A DNA stretch of 64,000 nt from Dawidia soli (GCF_018598185.1 NZ_JAHESC010000007.1:62001-126000), one strand, 5' to 3'; shown: positions 42,596 through 52,524, counted from the first letter of the stretch. Notes: generated from the sequence alone by a model not told the origin. Program-made: numbers and translations.

Positions 42596-45500
42596 ATGAA
42601 ACAGTTTCTACAAACAAATGCCTGCCTGGGCAAAGTGATCCACATCACGCGCAGGCAGCTCGCTGTCATGTTGATGCTGACAGGAATTTCTTTTGCCGCC
42701 GTCAGTAAAGAGCAAAACCCTTTAGAGCGGGACGTTACCCTTAACTTCGAAAACATTAAGCTCGTAAAGGCGCTTGACGAAATTGAAAAGACCGTCGATG
42801 TTAAATTCATCTACAGCAAGAATTTCGTTTCCCTCAAGGAAGAAGTAACGATCAATGCACAGAACGAAAAGCTCTCCAGCGTATTGAACCGTTTGCTTAC
42901 ACCTTTTCACATTCAGTATGGTGTCGTAAAAGACCGTATCGTGTTGAACAAACGCAAAGACACGGCCTCGACACCGCTGACAAACCTCGGTACGCTCAAC
43001 GCGAACCTGTTTCAGCAACCCGACGATCTGTCGGCGCTGCAGGCGACCATCACCGGCACTGTATTCGACAGCGACGGACAGGCGCTGCCAGGCGTAAACG
43101 TGTTGGTGAAAGGCACTTCCAATGGAACTACGACCGACGCCAACGGTAAATTCTCACTGGCGGCAGATCCTGCCACGGCCGTCCTCGTGTTTTCGTTCAT
43201 TGGCTATACCACCCAGGAAGTCCCCGCCGGTGGCCGCAGCGTAATAGACGTCACGCTGGACGCGGATACCCGGACACTGAATGAAGTTGTCGTAGTAGGG
43301 TACGGTACCCAACGCAAATCAGACGTGACTGGCTCGGTAGGCGTGGTGAAAGGAAGCGACCTGCTGACGGCGCCCGTGAACAACGCCCTCCAGGGCCTCA
43401 AAGGTAAAGTGGCAGGCGTAAACGTATTCCTCAACTCAGGATCGCCTACCGCCAGCCCTCGCGTGGTCATCCGCGGTGTCGGCACCATCAATGCAGCCTC
43501 CGGGCCGCTGTTCGTCGTGGACGGCGTGGTCATGGAAGATATCAAATACCTGAACCCCAACGATATCGAAAGTATGGAAGTGTTGAAAGACGCTTCGTCT
43601 ACCGCTATCTATGGATCTCGCGGTGCCAACGGTGTGATCCTGGTTACGACCAAGCGTGGCGCCGCCACGGAAGGGATGGTCATCGGCTATGATGGCTTCG
43701 TCAGCGCCGGCCACATGCGCAAGGAAATGGACCTGCTCAACGCCAAGGAATGGCTGGACGTAGTACGGACCGGTATTGAGAACTCACCGAAGTACAATCC
43801 CAGCGCGTCACCTGCTTTCACGGCAAACGATCCTCGTTTGTTCGATGCCAACGGCAACCCGCTTTACGACACAGACTGGCAGAAGGAGGCTACTCGTACC
43901 GCCATATCGTACAACCACCAGTTGTCGATCCAGCAGAAAAGCGAAAAATCTTCTGTCGGCGCGTTCCTGAACTACTCGCGCATGGAAGGCATCATGCTCA
44001 ACAGCTGGATGAACCGCGTCAGCGGCAAGATCGCCTACGACGCCAATCCCACCAAGTGGCTTACCGTGGGTGTAAACCTGCTGGCGAACGTCATAAAAGA
44101 GAATGAAGTAGAAGAGACCGGTGGCCACCAGATGCCGCGCCGTACGATGATCGAAATGCCCCCGATCTTCCCCGTGAAGTTCCCCGATGGTACCTGGGCA
44201 GCCAGCAACATGGTGACCGACGCCTACAGCCTCGAGGCAATGGCCAACCCGGTGCACGTGTTGGAGACACAAGACCGCCTGCGCAAAAGAACACAGCTGT
44301 TTGGTAACGTATACATGACGTTCCACCTGCTGCCAGGCCTCGACCTGCGCACGCAATTTGGCTTCGACCAGAACGAACGCGACTTCCAGGAATACTCGCC
44401 CACCGACCTGGTGAACATCTCGTCGCCTAATGGCCGCGCACGCGTGGAATCACAACGCATAAACTACTGGCAAGAAGAGACTTACCTGTCCTACAACAAG
44501 GAGCTGGGTACCGACCACCGCATCAATGCCGTGCTGGGCTTGAGCTGGCAGGAACGCGTGTATGACCGGAATTTTGTCGAAGTAGAAGGATTCGCCGATA
44601 ACTTCTTCCGGTATAATCGCCTGCAAGCCGGTAGCATCCCGAAAGCTCCCGAGTCGGAATATGAAAAATGGGCCATGAACTCCTACTTCCTCCGCGGTGG
44701 CTATACCTACCGGGATAAGTATATGCTGACCGTGACCGGACGTGTCGATGGTTCTTCCCGATTCGGTAAGAACAACAAATACGCCTTTTTCCCTTCGGCC
44801 GGTTTGGGCTGGATGGTCTCCAGCGAACCCTTCATGCAGGATATCGCAAGCCTGACCGAGTTTAAACTCCGCTCCAGCTTTGGATATACCGGCAACACCG
44901 AAATCGGTTATTACCGGTCATTGTCTACCGTCGAGTCGGGTAACACGCTCATCAACGGAACACGCGGCACCGAAGCTCATTTAAGAGGAATCGCAAACCC
45001 TGACCTGAAGTGGGAAAAGACACGGCAATTCGACGTCGGCTTCAACATGGGCTGGTTCAACAACCGCCTGCAGCTTGAGTTTGACTACTACCACAGGCTG
45101 ACCACCGACCTGCTGCTGGATAGACCGGTGCCGTATTCGTCTGGTTTCAAGACCGTAACTGCCAACATCGGTTCCGTCTCGAACCGCGGTATTGAAGGTA
45201 TGATCACCTCGGTGAACGCTGAGACCAACGACTTCCGCTGGACAACCTCGCTCAACTTCAACCGCAACAAGAACAAGATTGAGAAGCTCGGTGAAAACGA
45301 CGAAGACATTTTCCCCGGTCCGAACTGGGTATCGGGCAGCCAGACCATCCTGCGCGTGGGCGAGTCGTTAAGCTCCTTCTGGGGTTACGAACGCCTGGGT
45401 ACATGGAGCACCGACGAGGCAGAAGAAGCGGCAGAGCGTGGCTATAAGCCCGGCGAAGCCAAACGCTCTGTCGAAAAGAAGATCATCGGAAAAGGTTTGC

Positions 45501-46018
45501 CTGACTGGACGGGAAGCTTTATCAACACCTTCCGGTATAAGAACTGGGATCTGACCGTCGATCTGCAATTTGTATACGGCGTAGACATCCTTCAGCAATT
45601 CTTCCACTCCACCGAAGACCGTTCAGGCATCGCCAACGGCTTACGGACGATCCTGACCGACAGCTGGACCCCTGAGCGCCAGAACACCATGGTGCAGGAG
45701 ATCCGTCACCAGGGCCGTGGTGGTCAGAACAGCGAGGTCGATAGCCATTGGGTAGCCGACGGCTCATACCTGCGCGGCAACTTGTTCTCCCTGGGATATA
45801 CCGTCAACAGCGAAATGCTGGAGCGCCTCAAGCTGCGCAACCTGCGCGTCTATGCTAACGTACAAAACGCCTTTGTGATCGACTCGAAAGAATTTAAAGG
45901 GTACGATCCGGAAGCTACTTCGTGGACAGGCAACGACGCACAGTGGGGCCAAAACATTTTCTTCTTCCAGTATCCGAAGCCTACAACGTATACGCTCGGT
46001 GTAAACCTGCAGTTCTGA
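42596..46018 (+). CDS. SusC/RagA-type TonB-linked outer-membrane transporter with STN domain
   Basis: The product is 1140 residues. After a signal region (RRQLAVMLMLTGISFAAVS), a secretin/TonB short N-terminal (STN) domain (about 40-110) provides contact to FecR. A CarboxypepD_reg-like domain follows (about 148-220, ITGTVFDSDGQALPGVNVLV), then the plug with SusC markers (EVVVVGYGTQRKSDVTGSVG; VLKDASSTAIYGSRGANGVI), then a large barrel ending TYTLGVNLQF. It imports a bulky nutrient together with SusD. No glycosidase, protease or inner-membrane permease is nearby, so the substrate is open. Confidence 0.96.
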   Translation: MKQFLQTNACLGKVIHITRRQLAVMLMLTGISFAAVSKEQNPLERDVTLNFENIKLVKALDEIEKTVDVKFIYSKNFVSLKEEVTINAQNEKLSSVLNRLLTPFHIQYGVVKDRIVLNKRKDTASTPLTNLGTLNANLFQQPDDLSALQATITGTVFDSDGQALPGVNVLVKGTSNGTTTDANGKFSLAADPATAVLVFSFIGYTTQEVPAGGRSVIDVTLDADTRTLNEVVVVGYGTQRKSDVTGSVGVVKGSDLLTAPVNNALQGLKGKVAGVNVFLNSGSPTASPRVVIRGVGTINAASGPLFVVDGVVMEDIKYLNPNDIESMEVLKDASSTAIYGSRGANGVILVTTKRGAATEGMVIGYDGFVSAGHMRKEMDLLNAKEWLDVVRTGIENSPKYNPSASPAFTANDPRLFDANGNPLYDTDWQKEATRTAISYNHQLSIQQKSEKSSVGAFLNYSRMEGIMLNSWMNRVSGKIAYDANPTKWLTVGVNLLANVIKENEVEETGGHQMPRRTMIEMPPIFPVKFPDGTWAASNMVTDAYSLEAMANPVHVLETQDRLRKRTQLFGNVYMTFHLLPGLDLRTQFGFDQNERDFQEYSPTDLVNISSPNGRARVESQRINYWQEETYLSYNKELGTDHRINAVLGLSWQERVYDRNFVEVEGFADNFFRYNRLQAGSIPKAPESEYEKWAMNSYFLRGGYTYRDKYMLTVTGRVDGSSRFGKNNKYAFFPSAGLGWMVSSEPFMQDIASLTEFKLRSSFGYTGNTEIGYYRSLSTVESGNTLINGTRGTEAHLRGIANPDLKWEKTRQFDVGFNMGWFNNRLQLEFDYYHRLTTDLLLDRPVPYSSGFKTVTANIGSVSNRGIEGMITSVNAETNDFRWTTSLNFNRNKNKIEKLGENDEDIFPGPNWVSGSQTILRVGESLSSFWGYERLGTWSTDEAEEAAERGYKPGEAKRSVEKKIIGKGLPDWTGSFINTFRYKNWDLTVDLQFVYGVDILQQFFHSTEDRSGIANGLRTILTDSWTPERQNTMVQEIRHQGRGGQNSEVDSHWVADGSYLRGNLFSLGYTVNSEMLERLKLRNLRVYANVQNAFVIDSKEFKGYDPEATSWTGNDAQWGQNIFFFQYPKPTTYTLGVNLQF

Positions 46019-46039
46019 TCACTTTAACTTGAACAGATT

Positions 46040-47644
46040 ATGAAAAAGATACATTTAATCATACTCCTGGCTGGGCTCAGCGCCTTTTCTTGTTCAGACT
46101 TTCTGGAGGAGGAGCCCAAAGATGAGATGTCGAGCGATCAGTTCTTTTCTGACCGCGACCATGCCTTCAACGCTGTGAACACGCTCTATCGAAACGGAGC
46201 TCCGCAGATGTTTGATGGCTCTGCATACGCAGGTACACCGGCCATTTTCTTTCAGGATATGTCTGGTTTCTTTGACAATCAATACAAAGGACAGGAAGTG
46301 CATGCCAGCCACGCACAGCAGTTGACCCTCAACGGCACGAACATTTCCGGATACCTGGACGACCGCTGGGCCGAGCTGTATAACGGTGTGGCACGGGCTA
46401 ACTTCGCGATCAAGAATATCGCGACGACCCCGGGACTTACCGAAGCGGAGATCGGTCAGCTGGAAGGCGAAGCCAGATTTTTCCGGGCATACGCCTACTA
46501 TTTCCTGGTGAGATTGTTTGGAGAAGTACCGCTTATTACCGAGCCCGTGGTATCGCTGGCCGACGAGGTGTACGTGGGAAGATCTCCCATTGCAGCGATC
46601 TATGACCAGATCGAGGCTGACCTGCTGTGGGCCGTGAACGAGAGCAATATGGCCGCCGTCACCATGGCCACCAACAGCGGCCGCGTGACAAAAGGCGCAG
46701 CAGCGACACTGCTGGCCGAAGTATACCTGACCATGAGCGGTTACCCGCTGCAGGAAGATCACTATGCCGACGCTGCCGCCATGGCACGACGCGTCATCAA
46801 CGGTGAGTTCGGCAGCTATAGCCTGACCCAGCATCAAATGGCCGGTGGCAACGTAGACCTGCCCAACAGCGCGTACAACCAGATCCGTCGCGCAGACAAA
46901 ACCGCCAACGAGTATATCTTCTACCGCGAGTACGATGCGGCGATCACCGCAAGCGACTACCCGCGCTGGACAGTTCCGGCCTTTGAAGGCTTCGAAGACA
47001 AGGTTGTAAAATACTCGGTAGTAAACGGTGCTTACCAGCCCGAAGACGAGTTTCTTAACATGTATGACCCGACAGAGGATTTACGCATCCAGGAGAAGCA
47101 GTATTTTCATACTACCATGAACGGCGCCGACGGCAATCCGGTAACGTTCCGCGAAACACCGTATATCTGGTTTGATGAGAACGCCCTGTTCACGACCGGT
47201 AACTCGGGCAAAGACGTGGCCATCTTCACGTACTCCGACGTGCTGCTCATTGCCGCCGAGGCCATCGCACAGTCCGAAGGCGTAACAGGAGAAGCTGTGG
47301 ATTATCTGACAGAGGTACGCGCGAGAGCATACTGGATGCAGGATCCCGCCGACGTCGCAGCCGACCTGGCAGGTCTGGCAACGCCGGAGTTTGTAGAGGA
47401 GGTATGGACCGAACGGAACCGCGAGCTGGTATTCGAGTTCAAGACCTGGTTCGATATCCTCCGCACGCAGCGCTATCCGCAGACAAGCGAAGCAAATCCC
47501 GGCGAAGTGACCTATGTCGACGTCGTGGGTGCTACCAATCCGTGGGGCAAGACCTATACATCTACGTATTTGTTACTGCCGTTGTCCAACAACGAAAGAC
47601 AACGCAATCCGGCCCTGGGAGATAACAACCCCGGTTATAATTAA
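46040..47644 (+). CDS. SusD/RagB-type substrate-binding outer-membrane lipoprotein
   Basis: The product is 534 residues with a lipoprotein signal (LIILLAGLSAFSCSDFLEEE, lipobox near Cys 18). TPR-like helices and the family motifs GEARFFRAYAYYFLVRLFGE, TKGAAATLLAEVYLTM and the C-terminal WTERNRELVFEFKTWFDILR are present. It forms the lid on the SusC barrel. It starts 21 bp after susC. No additional surface lipoprotein or enzyme follows before the double hairpin. Confidence 0.95.
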   Translation: MKKIHLIILLAGLSAFSCSDFLEEEPKDEMSSDQFFSDRDHAFNAVNTLYRNGAPQMFDGSAYAGTPAIFFQDMSGFFDNQYKGQEVHASHAQQLTLNGTNISGYLDDRWAELYNGVARANFAIKNIATTPGLTEAEIGQLEGEARFFRAYAYYFLVRLFGEVPLITEPVVSLADEVYVGRSPIAAIYDQIEADLLWAVNESNMAAVTMATNSGRVTKGAAATLLAEVYLTMSGYPLQEDHYADAAAMARRVINGEFGSYSLTQHQMAGGNVDLPNSAYNQIRRADKTANEYIFYREYDAAITASDYPRWTVPAFEGFEDKVVKYSVVNGAYQPEDEFLNMYDPTEDLRIQEKQYFHTTMNGADGNPVTFRETPYIWFDENALFTTGNSGKDVAIFTYSDVLLIAAEAIAQSEGVTGEAVDYLTEVRARAYWMQDPADVAADLAGLATPEFVEEVWTERNRELVFEFKTWFDILRTQRYPQTSEANPGEVTYVDVVGATNPWGKTYTSTYLLLPLSNNERQRNPALGDNNPGYN

Positions 47645-47656
47645 ACTGCACGATCA

Positions 47657-47689
47657 ATGTATACCGCAGCGAATACCTGCGGTATACAT
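47657..47689. terminator. 13-bp hairpin after susD
   Basis: ATGTATACCGCAG (47657-47669) pairs perfectly with CTGCGGTATACAT (47677-47689) around 7 nt. It lacks a T-run; it may protect the 3' end of the transcript or assist the next terminator. Confidence 0.6.
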
Positions 47690-47697
47690 GAATAAAC

Positions 47698-47728
47698 AAA
47701 AAAGGAGCACGACAAATGCTCCTTTTTT
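47698..47728. terminator. bidirectional terminator between susD and the SDR gene
   Basis: A 12-bp stem including A6/T6 arms (core GGAGCA/TGCTCC) with a 7-nt loop. Runs of A and T on the two sides allow termination of both convergent units. Confidence 0.88.
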
Positions 47729-47742
47729 GTTATAGAAACCGG

Positions 47743-48750
47743 CTAGGGTTGACCACCGCCTCCCGATGAACCATAGATCTGCCCGTTGGCATAGCTCGCA
47801 CTCGGGTCTGCAAGCTGCACGTAGATCGACGCCAGTTCCGCGGGTTGTCCGGGGCGGCCGAGCGGCGTTTCTCCTCCGAACTTTTCCAGCTTTTCCTGCG
47901 TGGCCCCGCCGCTCACCTGAAGCGGCGTCCAGATCGGGCCGGGAGCCACACCATTCACCCGGATACCCTTTGGTCCAAGCTGTTTGGCCAGCGATCGTAC
48001 ATAGTTCGTCGTAGCAGCCTTCGTTTGCGCATAGTCATAAAGCTCGGGAGAGGGGTCCATTGCCTGTACCGACGTTGTTCCGATGATCGCCGCGCCAGGC
48101 TTCAGGTGGGGCAGGGCCGCTTTAATGATCCAGAACGGAGCATATATATTCGTTTTCATGGTAGTATCGAAATCCTCCGAGCTGATGTCCAGAATGGAGG
48201 CCTTTGTTTGCTGACGCGCTGCATTGTTCACCAGGATGTCCAGGCCGCCAAGCCCTTTTACAGCTTCCGCTACCAGGCGTTTGCAAAAACTCTCATCGCG
48301 AAGGTCACCGGGTATGGCCACGGCTTTTCTGCCCTCGGCTTTGATCAGCTCGATCACTTCCCTCGCATCGGGCTCTTCTGTAGGATAGTAGTTGATGGCA
48401 ACATCGGCACCCTCTCGCGCATACGCGATCGCCGCTGCCCTGCCCATGCCCGAGTCGCCTCCGGTAATAAGTGCCTTCATTCCCTTTAGCCGGCCGGAGC
48501 CTTTATAACTTTTTTCGCCGTGATCCGGCCGCGGATCCATCTTCGATGCCAGGCCCGGCCAGGGTTGCGATTGGTGCTTGAATGGAGGTCTGGGGTATTT
48601 TGTCAGCGGGTCGTCAACATCTGCCGGCGCAGCGTCTCCTGCTGATGGCGTGGCCGACGCGACCGCGGGTACGGCAAGTGTTGCCAGGCCCACTCCCAGA
48701 TTGCCAATGGCTTTTCTACGACCGATCCTGTAGGTCTCTTCGTTCTTCAT
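47743..48750 (-). CDS. Tat-exported short-chain dehydrogenase/reductase
   Basis: The product is 335 residues. The N-terminus (GRRKAIGNLGVGLATLAVPA) has twin Arg and a hydrophobic stretch like a Tat signal, followed by a Pro-rich linker. The Rossmann core starts ALITGGDSGMGRAAAIAYA, with NNAA, the catalytic Ser in IIGTTSVQAM and YDYAQTKAA carrying the Tyr-Lys pair. The C-terminal segment ANGQIYGSSGGGGQP is typical of the subgroup. Tat export of a folded, cofactor-loaded SDR fits a periplasmic role. It lies 9 bp after the molybdenum-subunit gene and is probably the last gene of that operon. Confidence 0.86.
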   Translation of the reverse strand: MKNEETYRIGRRKAIGNLGVGLATLAVPAVASATPSAGDAAPADVDDPLTKYPRPPFKHQSQPWPGLASKMDPRPDHGEKSYKGSGRLKGMKALITGGDSGMGRAAAIAYAREGADVAINYYPTEEPDAREVIELIKAEGRKAVAIPGDLRDESFCKRLVAEAVKGLGGLDILVNNAARQQTKASILDISSEDFDTTMKTNIYAPFWIIKAALPHLKPGAAIIGTTSVQAMDPSPELYDYAQTKAATTNYVRSLAKQLGPKGIRVNGVAPGPIWTPLQVSGGATQEKLEKFGGETPLGRPGQPAELASIYVQLADPSASYANGQIYGSSGGGGQP

Positions 48751-48759
48751 GTTGATACA

Positions 48760-51024
48760 TTAGGGGTTATCAGATACTGTTTCGTTCTCCAGCAATTCAT
48801 TGAAGTGCATGGGGAGTTTATACAAGCGCTTGCCTGTGGCATGAAACACCGCGTTTGAGATCGCCGCCGGCATGGCCACCAGACCGATCTCACCAACACC
48901 TTTGATGCCGAGCTCGTTGATCAGCTCGTCTTTTTCATCGGCAAAGATCACGTCCAGCGCATGTATATCTGCGTGCACCGGAATGTGATATTCGGCCAGG
49001 TTGGGGTTTATATATTTTCCCAGGTTTTCATCGAGCATGCTTTCTTCGCGCAGGGCCTTGCTGATGCTCCACACCATCGATCCGAGAATTTGGCTGCGTG
49101 CCGTCTTGGGGTTGACGATCGTGCCGGCAGCCACTGCAGTTACCGCCCGGGTAACGTTGATGGTCTTGAGGTCTTTGTCTATTTCAACTTCTACAAATGC
49201 CGCGCTGTGCGCGGCCTTGCTGTACTTTCTGAGTTTTACTAAATGCGGCTTGCCCATGTTGGTGGTTTTGATGGGGCGGCCGTTGTTGGCCGCCACAACA
49301 TCTCCCAGGGAAACATACTTCGATGGATCGTGCCGGGAAGCGATCTTTCCGTCGCCGAACACCAGATCGTCGCCGGCAATGCCTTTTAACGGACTACCGG
49401 GTATGCGTTTTGCCTTTTCAAGTATTTTCTTCCGGAGGGCCTTTGCAGCCATAACAATACCCACACCGGTAGAGGCAGTGGCAGCTGAGCCCCCCTGAAA
49501 CATCGAGAAGGGGTGTTTGCTATCGCCATACTGAAACGTCACATCAGCAAGGGATACCCCCAGCGCATCCGCGGCAATTTGTGTCATCACCGTCATCGTC
49601 CCCGTACCGATGTCTGTCACGGCGTTGTTTAGGATCAGCTTGCCTTCGGCTGTCAGGATAGCTTCGACACGCGCCGGAAATTGATACGCATCCCAGATGC
49701 CGGTGGCCATGCCATAGCCGATCAGCTTATTCCCACGGGTCATGCTGCCCGGTATCGGATTGCGCTTTTCCCATCCGAATTGTTCGGCCGCCTTCAGGTA
49801 ACATTGTTTCAATTCCTTACTGGTAAAGGGCTTTCCCTTCGATGGATCGAGATCAGAGTAGTTTTTCAGTCGAAGCTCCAGCGGGTCTGTGTTCAATGCG
49901 TACGCCAGCTCGTCCAGCGTACATTCAATGGCATGCATTCCTGTACTACCGCCCGGCGCACGCATATCGATGGGGGTATGAACATCGAGTGGCACGAGCT
50001 TATACTCAAAAAGCGTGTTCGGAGCGGGATAAAGCCGATGACTCCAGTCCGACACAATTTCGGTATAGTCTTCGTACTGCGATGTCTCACCAATGGCGGC
50101 GTGGTTCAGGGCCGTGATTCGTCCGTTCTCATCGGCGCTGAATTTTAGTCGTTGAATGGTTTGAGGCCGATGGCAGAACGGAAACATTTGCTGACGGTCA
50201 AGGGTCAAACGAACACTTCGTTTCAATTGTAATGCCGCCAGCACGCATAAAAACAATTGGTACTGCGGGCGTAGTCCCGAACCAAAACCGCCGCCGACGA
50301 ACGGTGCCAGCACACGTACATTTTTGTAGTGAAGGCCAAATACATTGGCTACGAATAACTGATTGTTTATCGTGCCTTGTGTTTTGTCGTAGATGGTCAA
50401 CTTGCCCTCGCCCTCGTAAAGGGTCGTAGTGGCAAACAGTTCGAGCGGGTTGTGATGTTCGGCGCCGTGCTTTATTTCTACCGAGACCTTTACCGGCGAA
50501 TTATTATAGGCCTCTTCAAAATTTCCGGTGGGCTTAGGGGGTGGTGGCTTGAGAACCGACGCCATGCCGATCTTGGGCGCGCGTGCTTTTTCCAGGTTGT
50601 CGTCCAGGCACGCTGCAAAGGCCTCCGCCTGATACAGTACCTTGACGAGCGTTGCCGCATACCGCGCCGTTTCAAAATCCCGGGCTACGACCAGCGCAAT
50701 AGGTTGTCCGTTGAAGAGTACCTCGGCGTCGTGCAATGGTTTAAACACCGAACCGGGTGGCGCGTCCATATCCGCATATTGCATATCGAACCATGCAAGT
50801 TTGGGCCGGTTCTCGTGGGTAAATACTTCCACGACGCCGTCCAGCGTCATTGCCGCGCGCGTTTCGATGTTGATGATCTTCCCTCTGGTGATGGTGCTAT
50901 TTACGACGTAACCATACAGCAGGCCGTCCACAGGGTAGTCACCCGCGTATTGGGCGGCGCCGGTTACCTTCAGTTTGCCTTCCAGGCGGTTGATCGGTTG
51001 TCCTACAGAAGCGGTTGCAGTCAT
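48760..51024 (-). CDS. molybdopterin-binding large subunit of a PaoC-like aldehyde/xanthine oxidoreductase
   Basis: The product is 754 residues, the size of PaoC/YagR. Starting at INRLEGKLKVTGAAQYAGDY, it shows the molybdopterin signatures FVGGGFGSGLRPQYQLFLCV, RAPGGSTGMHAIECTLDELA and, near the end, IKGVGEIGLVAMPAAISNAV with the active-site Glu. It should oxidise aldehydes or aromatic heterocycles with water as oxygen donor. It follows the FAD subunit by 19 bp. No XdhC/PaoD-type chaperone gene is nearby. Its function depends on the 2Fe-2S subunit, which is frameshifted. Confidence 0.92.
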   Translation of the reverse strand: MTATASVGQPINRLEGKLKVTGAAQYAGDYPVDGLLYGYVVNSTITRGKIINIETRAAMTLDGVVEVFTHENRPKLAWFDMQYADMDAPPGSVFKPLHDAEVLFNGQPIALVVARDFETARYAATLVKVLYQAEAFAACLDDNLEKARAPKIGMASVLKPPPPKPTGNFEEAYNNSPVKVSVEIKHGAEHHNPLELFATTTLYEGEGKLTIYDKTQGTINNQLFVANVFGLHYKNVRVLAPFVGGGFGSGLRPQYQLFLCVLAALQLKRSVRLTLDRQQMFPFCHRPQTIQRLKFSADENGRITALNHAAIGETSQYEDYTEIVSDWSHRLYPAPNTLFEYKLVPLDVHTPIDMRAPGGSTGMHAIECTLDELAYALNTDPLELRLKNYSDLDPSKGKPFTSKELKQCYLKAAEQFGWEKRNPIPGSMTRGNKLIGYGMATGIWDAYQFPARVEAILTAEGKLILNNAVTDIGTGTMTVMTQIAADALGVSLADVTFQYGDSKHPFSMFQGGSAATASTGVGIVMAAKALRKKILEKAKRIPGSPLKGIAGDDLVFGDGKIASRHDPSKYVSLGDVVAANNGRPIKTTNMGKPHLVKLRKYSKAAHSAAFVEVEIDKDLKTINVTRAVTAVAAGTIVNPKTARSQILGSMVWSISKALREESMLDENLGKYINPNLAEYHIPVHADIHALDVIFADEKDELINELGIKGVGEIGLVAMPAAISNAVFHATGKRLYKLPMHFNELLENETVSDNP

Positions 51025-51043
51025 ATATACTTTTCGTTTTGGG

Positions 51044-52063
51044 CTAAGCAGAAGGTTGCGCTCCCGGCCGTTGCGAGTCTGGATTCAACGCCATCATTCC
51101 GTTTCGGATAATGGCCCGTTTCGCCAGGGTGATTTTAAAAGCATTATATTTATAGCCTTTCGCCCCGCGTAATAGAATGTCGGCTGCGCCGGCAAAGGCC
51201 TGTTCATTCGCTGGTTTGCCATGTAAGAATGCTTCTGCTTCTGTCACACGCCATGGCTTGTGCGCCACACCGCCCAACGCGATCCGAGCTTCTTTGATCG
51301 TGCCGTTGTCGAGCGTTAGTCCTGTTGCGACAGACACCAAGGCAAATGCATAGGAGTTCCGGTCGCGAACTTTTAGATACGAGTAATGCTGTGAAAATCC
51401 CTCGGCCGGCAGTTCCAGTGAGGTGATCACTTCACCGCGTTGTAAGGTATTGTCCTGTTCGGGAGTTTTGCCCGGCAGGCGATGGAAATCCTGAAACGCT
51501 ATACTTCGAGGTCCGGAGGGACCTGAAACGTGCACGGTCGCATCCAATGCTGCCAGGGCCACACACATGTCCGACGGAAACACAGCAATACATTCCGCGC
51601 TTGCGCCGAGGATGGCGTGCATACGGTTACGTCCCTTGATGGCCGCGCAGCCGCTCCCGGGCACACGTTTATTGCACGGTGCACAGGGATCATAGAAATA
51701 ATAGCAGCGGGTGCGTTGTAAGAGGTTGCCGCCGTTCGTGGCCATGTTGCGGATCTGTGCGGACGCCCCCGCCAGGATCGCTCGCGACAGCAGCGGATAC
51801 CGTTGCTCAATCAGCGGGTGATACGCCGTCTCAGCATTCGTCATAAATGCGCCGATCAGCACCCCGCCGTAGTCCGTCGCGTCCAGTCCCCGGTGAGTGG
51901 GGATCGAGTTTAGATCGACAAGCCGTGCTGGGTGCGTCAGGTTATATTTCCAAAGGTCGATGATGTTCGTGCCGCCGGCGACAAATTGTGCGCGGGCGTC
52001 GGCATATACCGCGGCCGTAGCGTCTGCCACCGTGGCGGCGCGTTGATACGTGAAGTTATTCAC
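51044..52063 (-). CDS. FAD- and 4Fe-4S-binding middle subunit (PaoB-like)
   Basis: The product is 339 residues, started by GTG at 52063, overlapping the preceding stop by 8 nt. The FAD-binding N-terminus has FVAGGTNIIDLWKYNLTHPA, then LSRAILAGASAQIRNMATNG. The Cys-rich insert (LLQRTRCYYFYDPCAPCNKR then VPGSGCAAI) matches the extra 4Fe-4S site of PaoB/YagS, absent from ordinary xanthine dehydrogenases. This supports the PaoABC branch. It transfers electrons between the 2Fe-2S and molybdenum subunits. Confidence 0.92.
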   Translation of the reverse strand: MNNFTYQRAATVADATAAVYADARAQFVAGGTNIIDLWKYNLTHPARLVDLNSIPTHRGLDATDYGGVLIGAFMTNAETAYHPLIEQRYPLLSRAILAGASAQIRNMATNGGNLLQRTRCYYFYDPCAPCNKRVPGSGCAAIKGRNRMHAILGASAECIAVFPSDMCVALAALDATVHVSGPSGPRSIAFQDFHRLPGKTPEQDNTLQRGEVITSLELPAEGFSQHYSYLKVRDRNSYAFALVSVATGLTLDNGTIKEARIALGGVAHKPWRVTEAEAFLHGKPANEQAFAGAADILLRGAKGYKYNAFKITLAKRAIIRNGMMALNPDSQRPGAQPSA

Positions 52064-52524
52064 CGTGGCCTCCGTTCTTTACCTCCATGATCGCATCGAT
52101 AATGCCGACGTTGGCACCGCACCGGCAAAGGTTGCCGCTCATCAGCTCTTTAACTTCTTCGCGCGTGCGCGCGCCCTTCCTGCAACATCCCGATGGCACT
52201 GCAGATCTGCCCGGGAGTACAGTATCCGCATTGAAAGGCATCGTGATCGATGAACGCCTGCTGCAGGGGATGCAACACATCACCGTCGGCAATACCTTCG
52301 ATCGTTGTGATCGATGCGCCGTCTTTCATCACCGCCAGCGTCAGACAGCTGAGGATGCGCTTACCGTCACACAGCAATGTACAGGCACCGCATTGGCCAT
52401 GGTCACAACCCTTTTTTGTACCGGTCAGCTTGAGATTTTCCCGTATAGCGTCCAGCAGCGATACCCATGGATGAATGTCGATCTCGTGGCGCCGCTGGTT
52501 GATGTTCAATGTAATGATTGGCAT
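52056..52524 (-). pseudogene. 2Fe-2S subunit of the PaoABC-like enzyme, frameshifted
   Basis: From ATG 52524 the frame gives the first cluster ligands (KKGCDHGQCGACTLLCDGKR and SC) and the first pair of the second cluster (FQCGYCTPGQICSAIG), then runs out of frame after MLQEGRAH and stops at 52150. In another frame the sequence continues TREEVKELMSGNLCRCGANV to 52056. The change occurs in a GC-dinucleotide run at 52160-52175; adding one GC pair would restore MLQEGRARTREEVKEL, the family consensus. So two bases are missing, or this is a sequencing error. Unlike E. coli PaoA no Tat signal is visible at the N-terminus. Confidence 0.85.
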
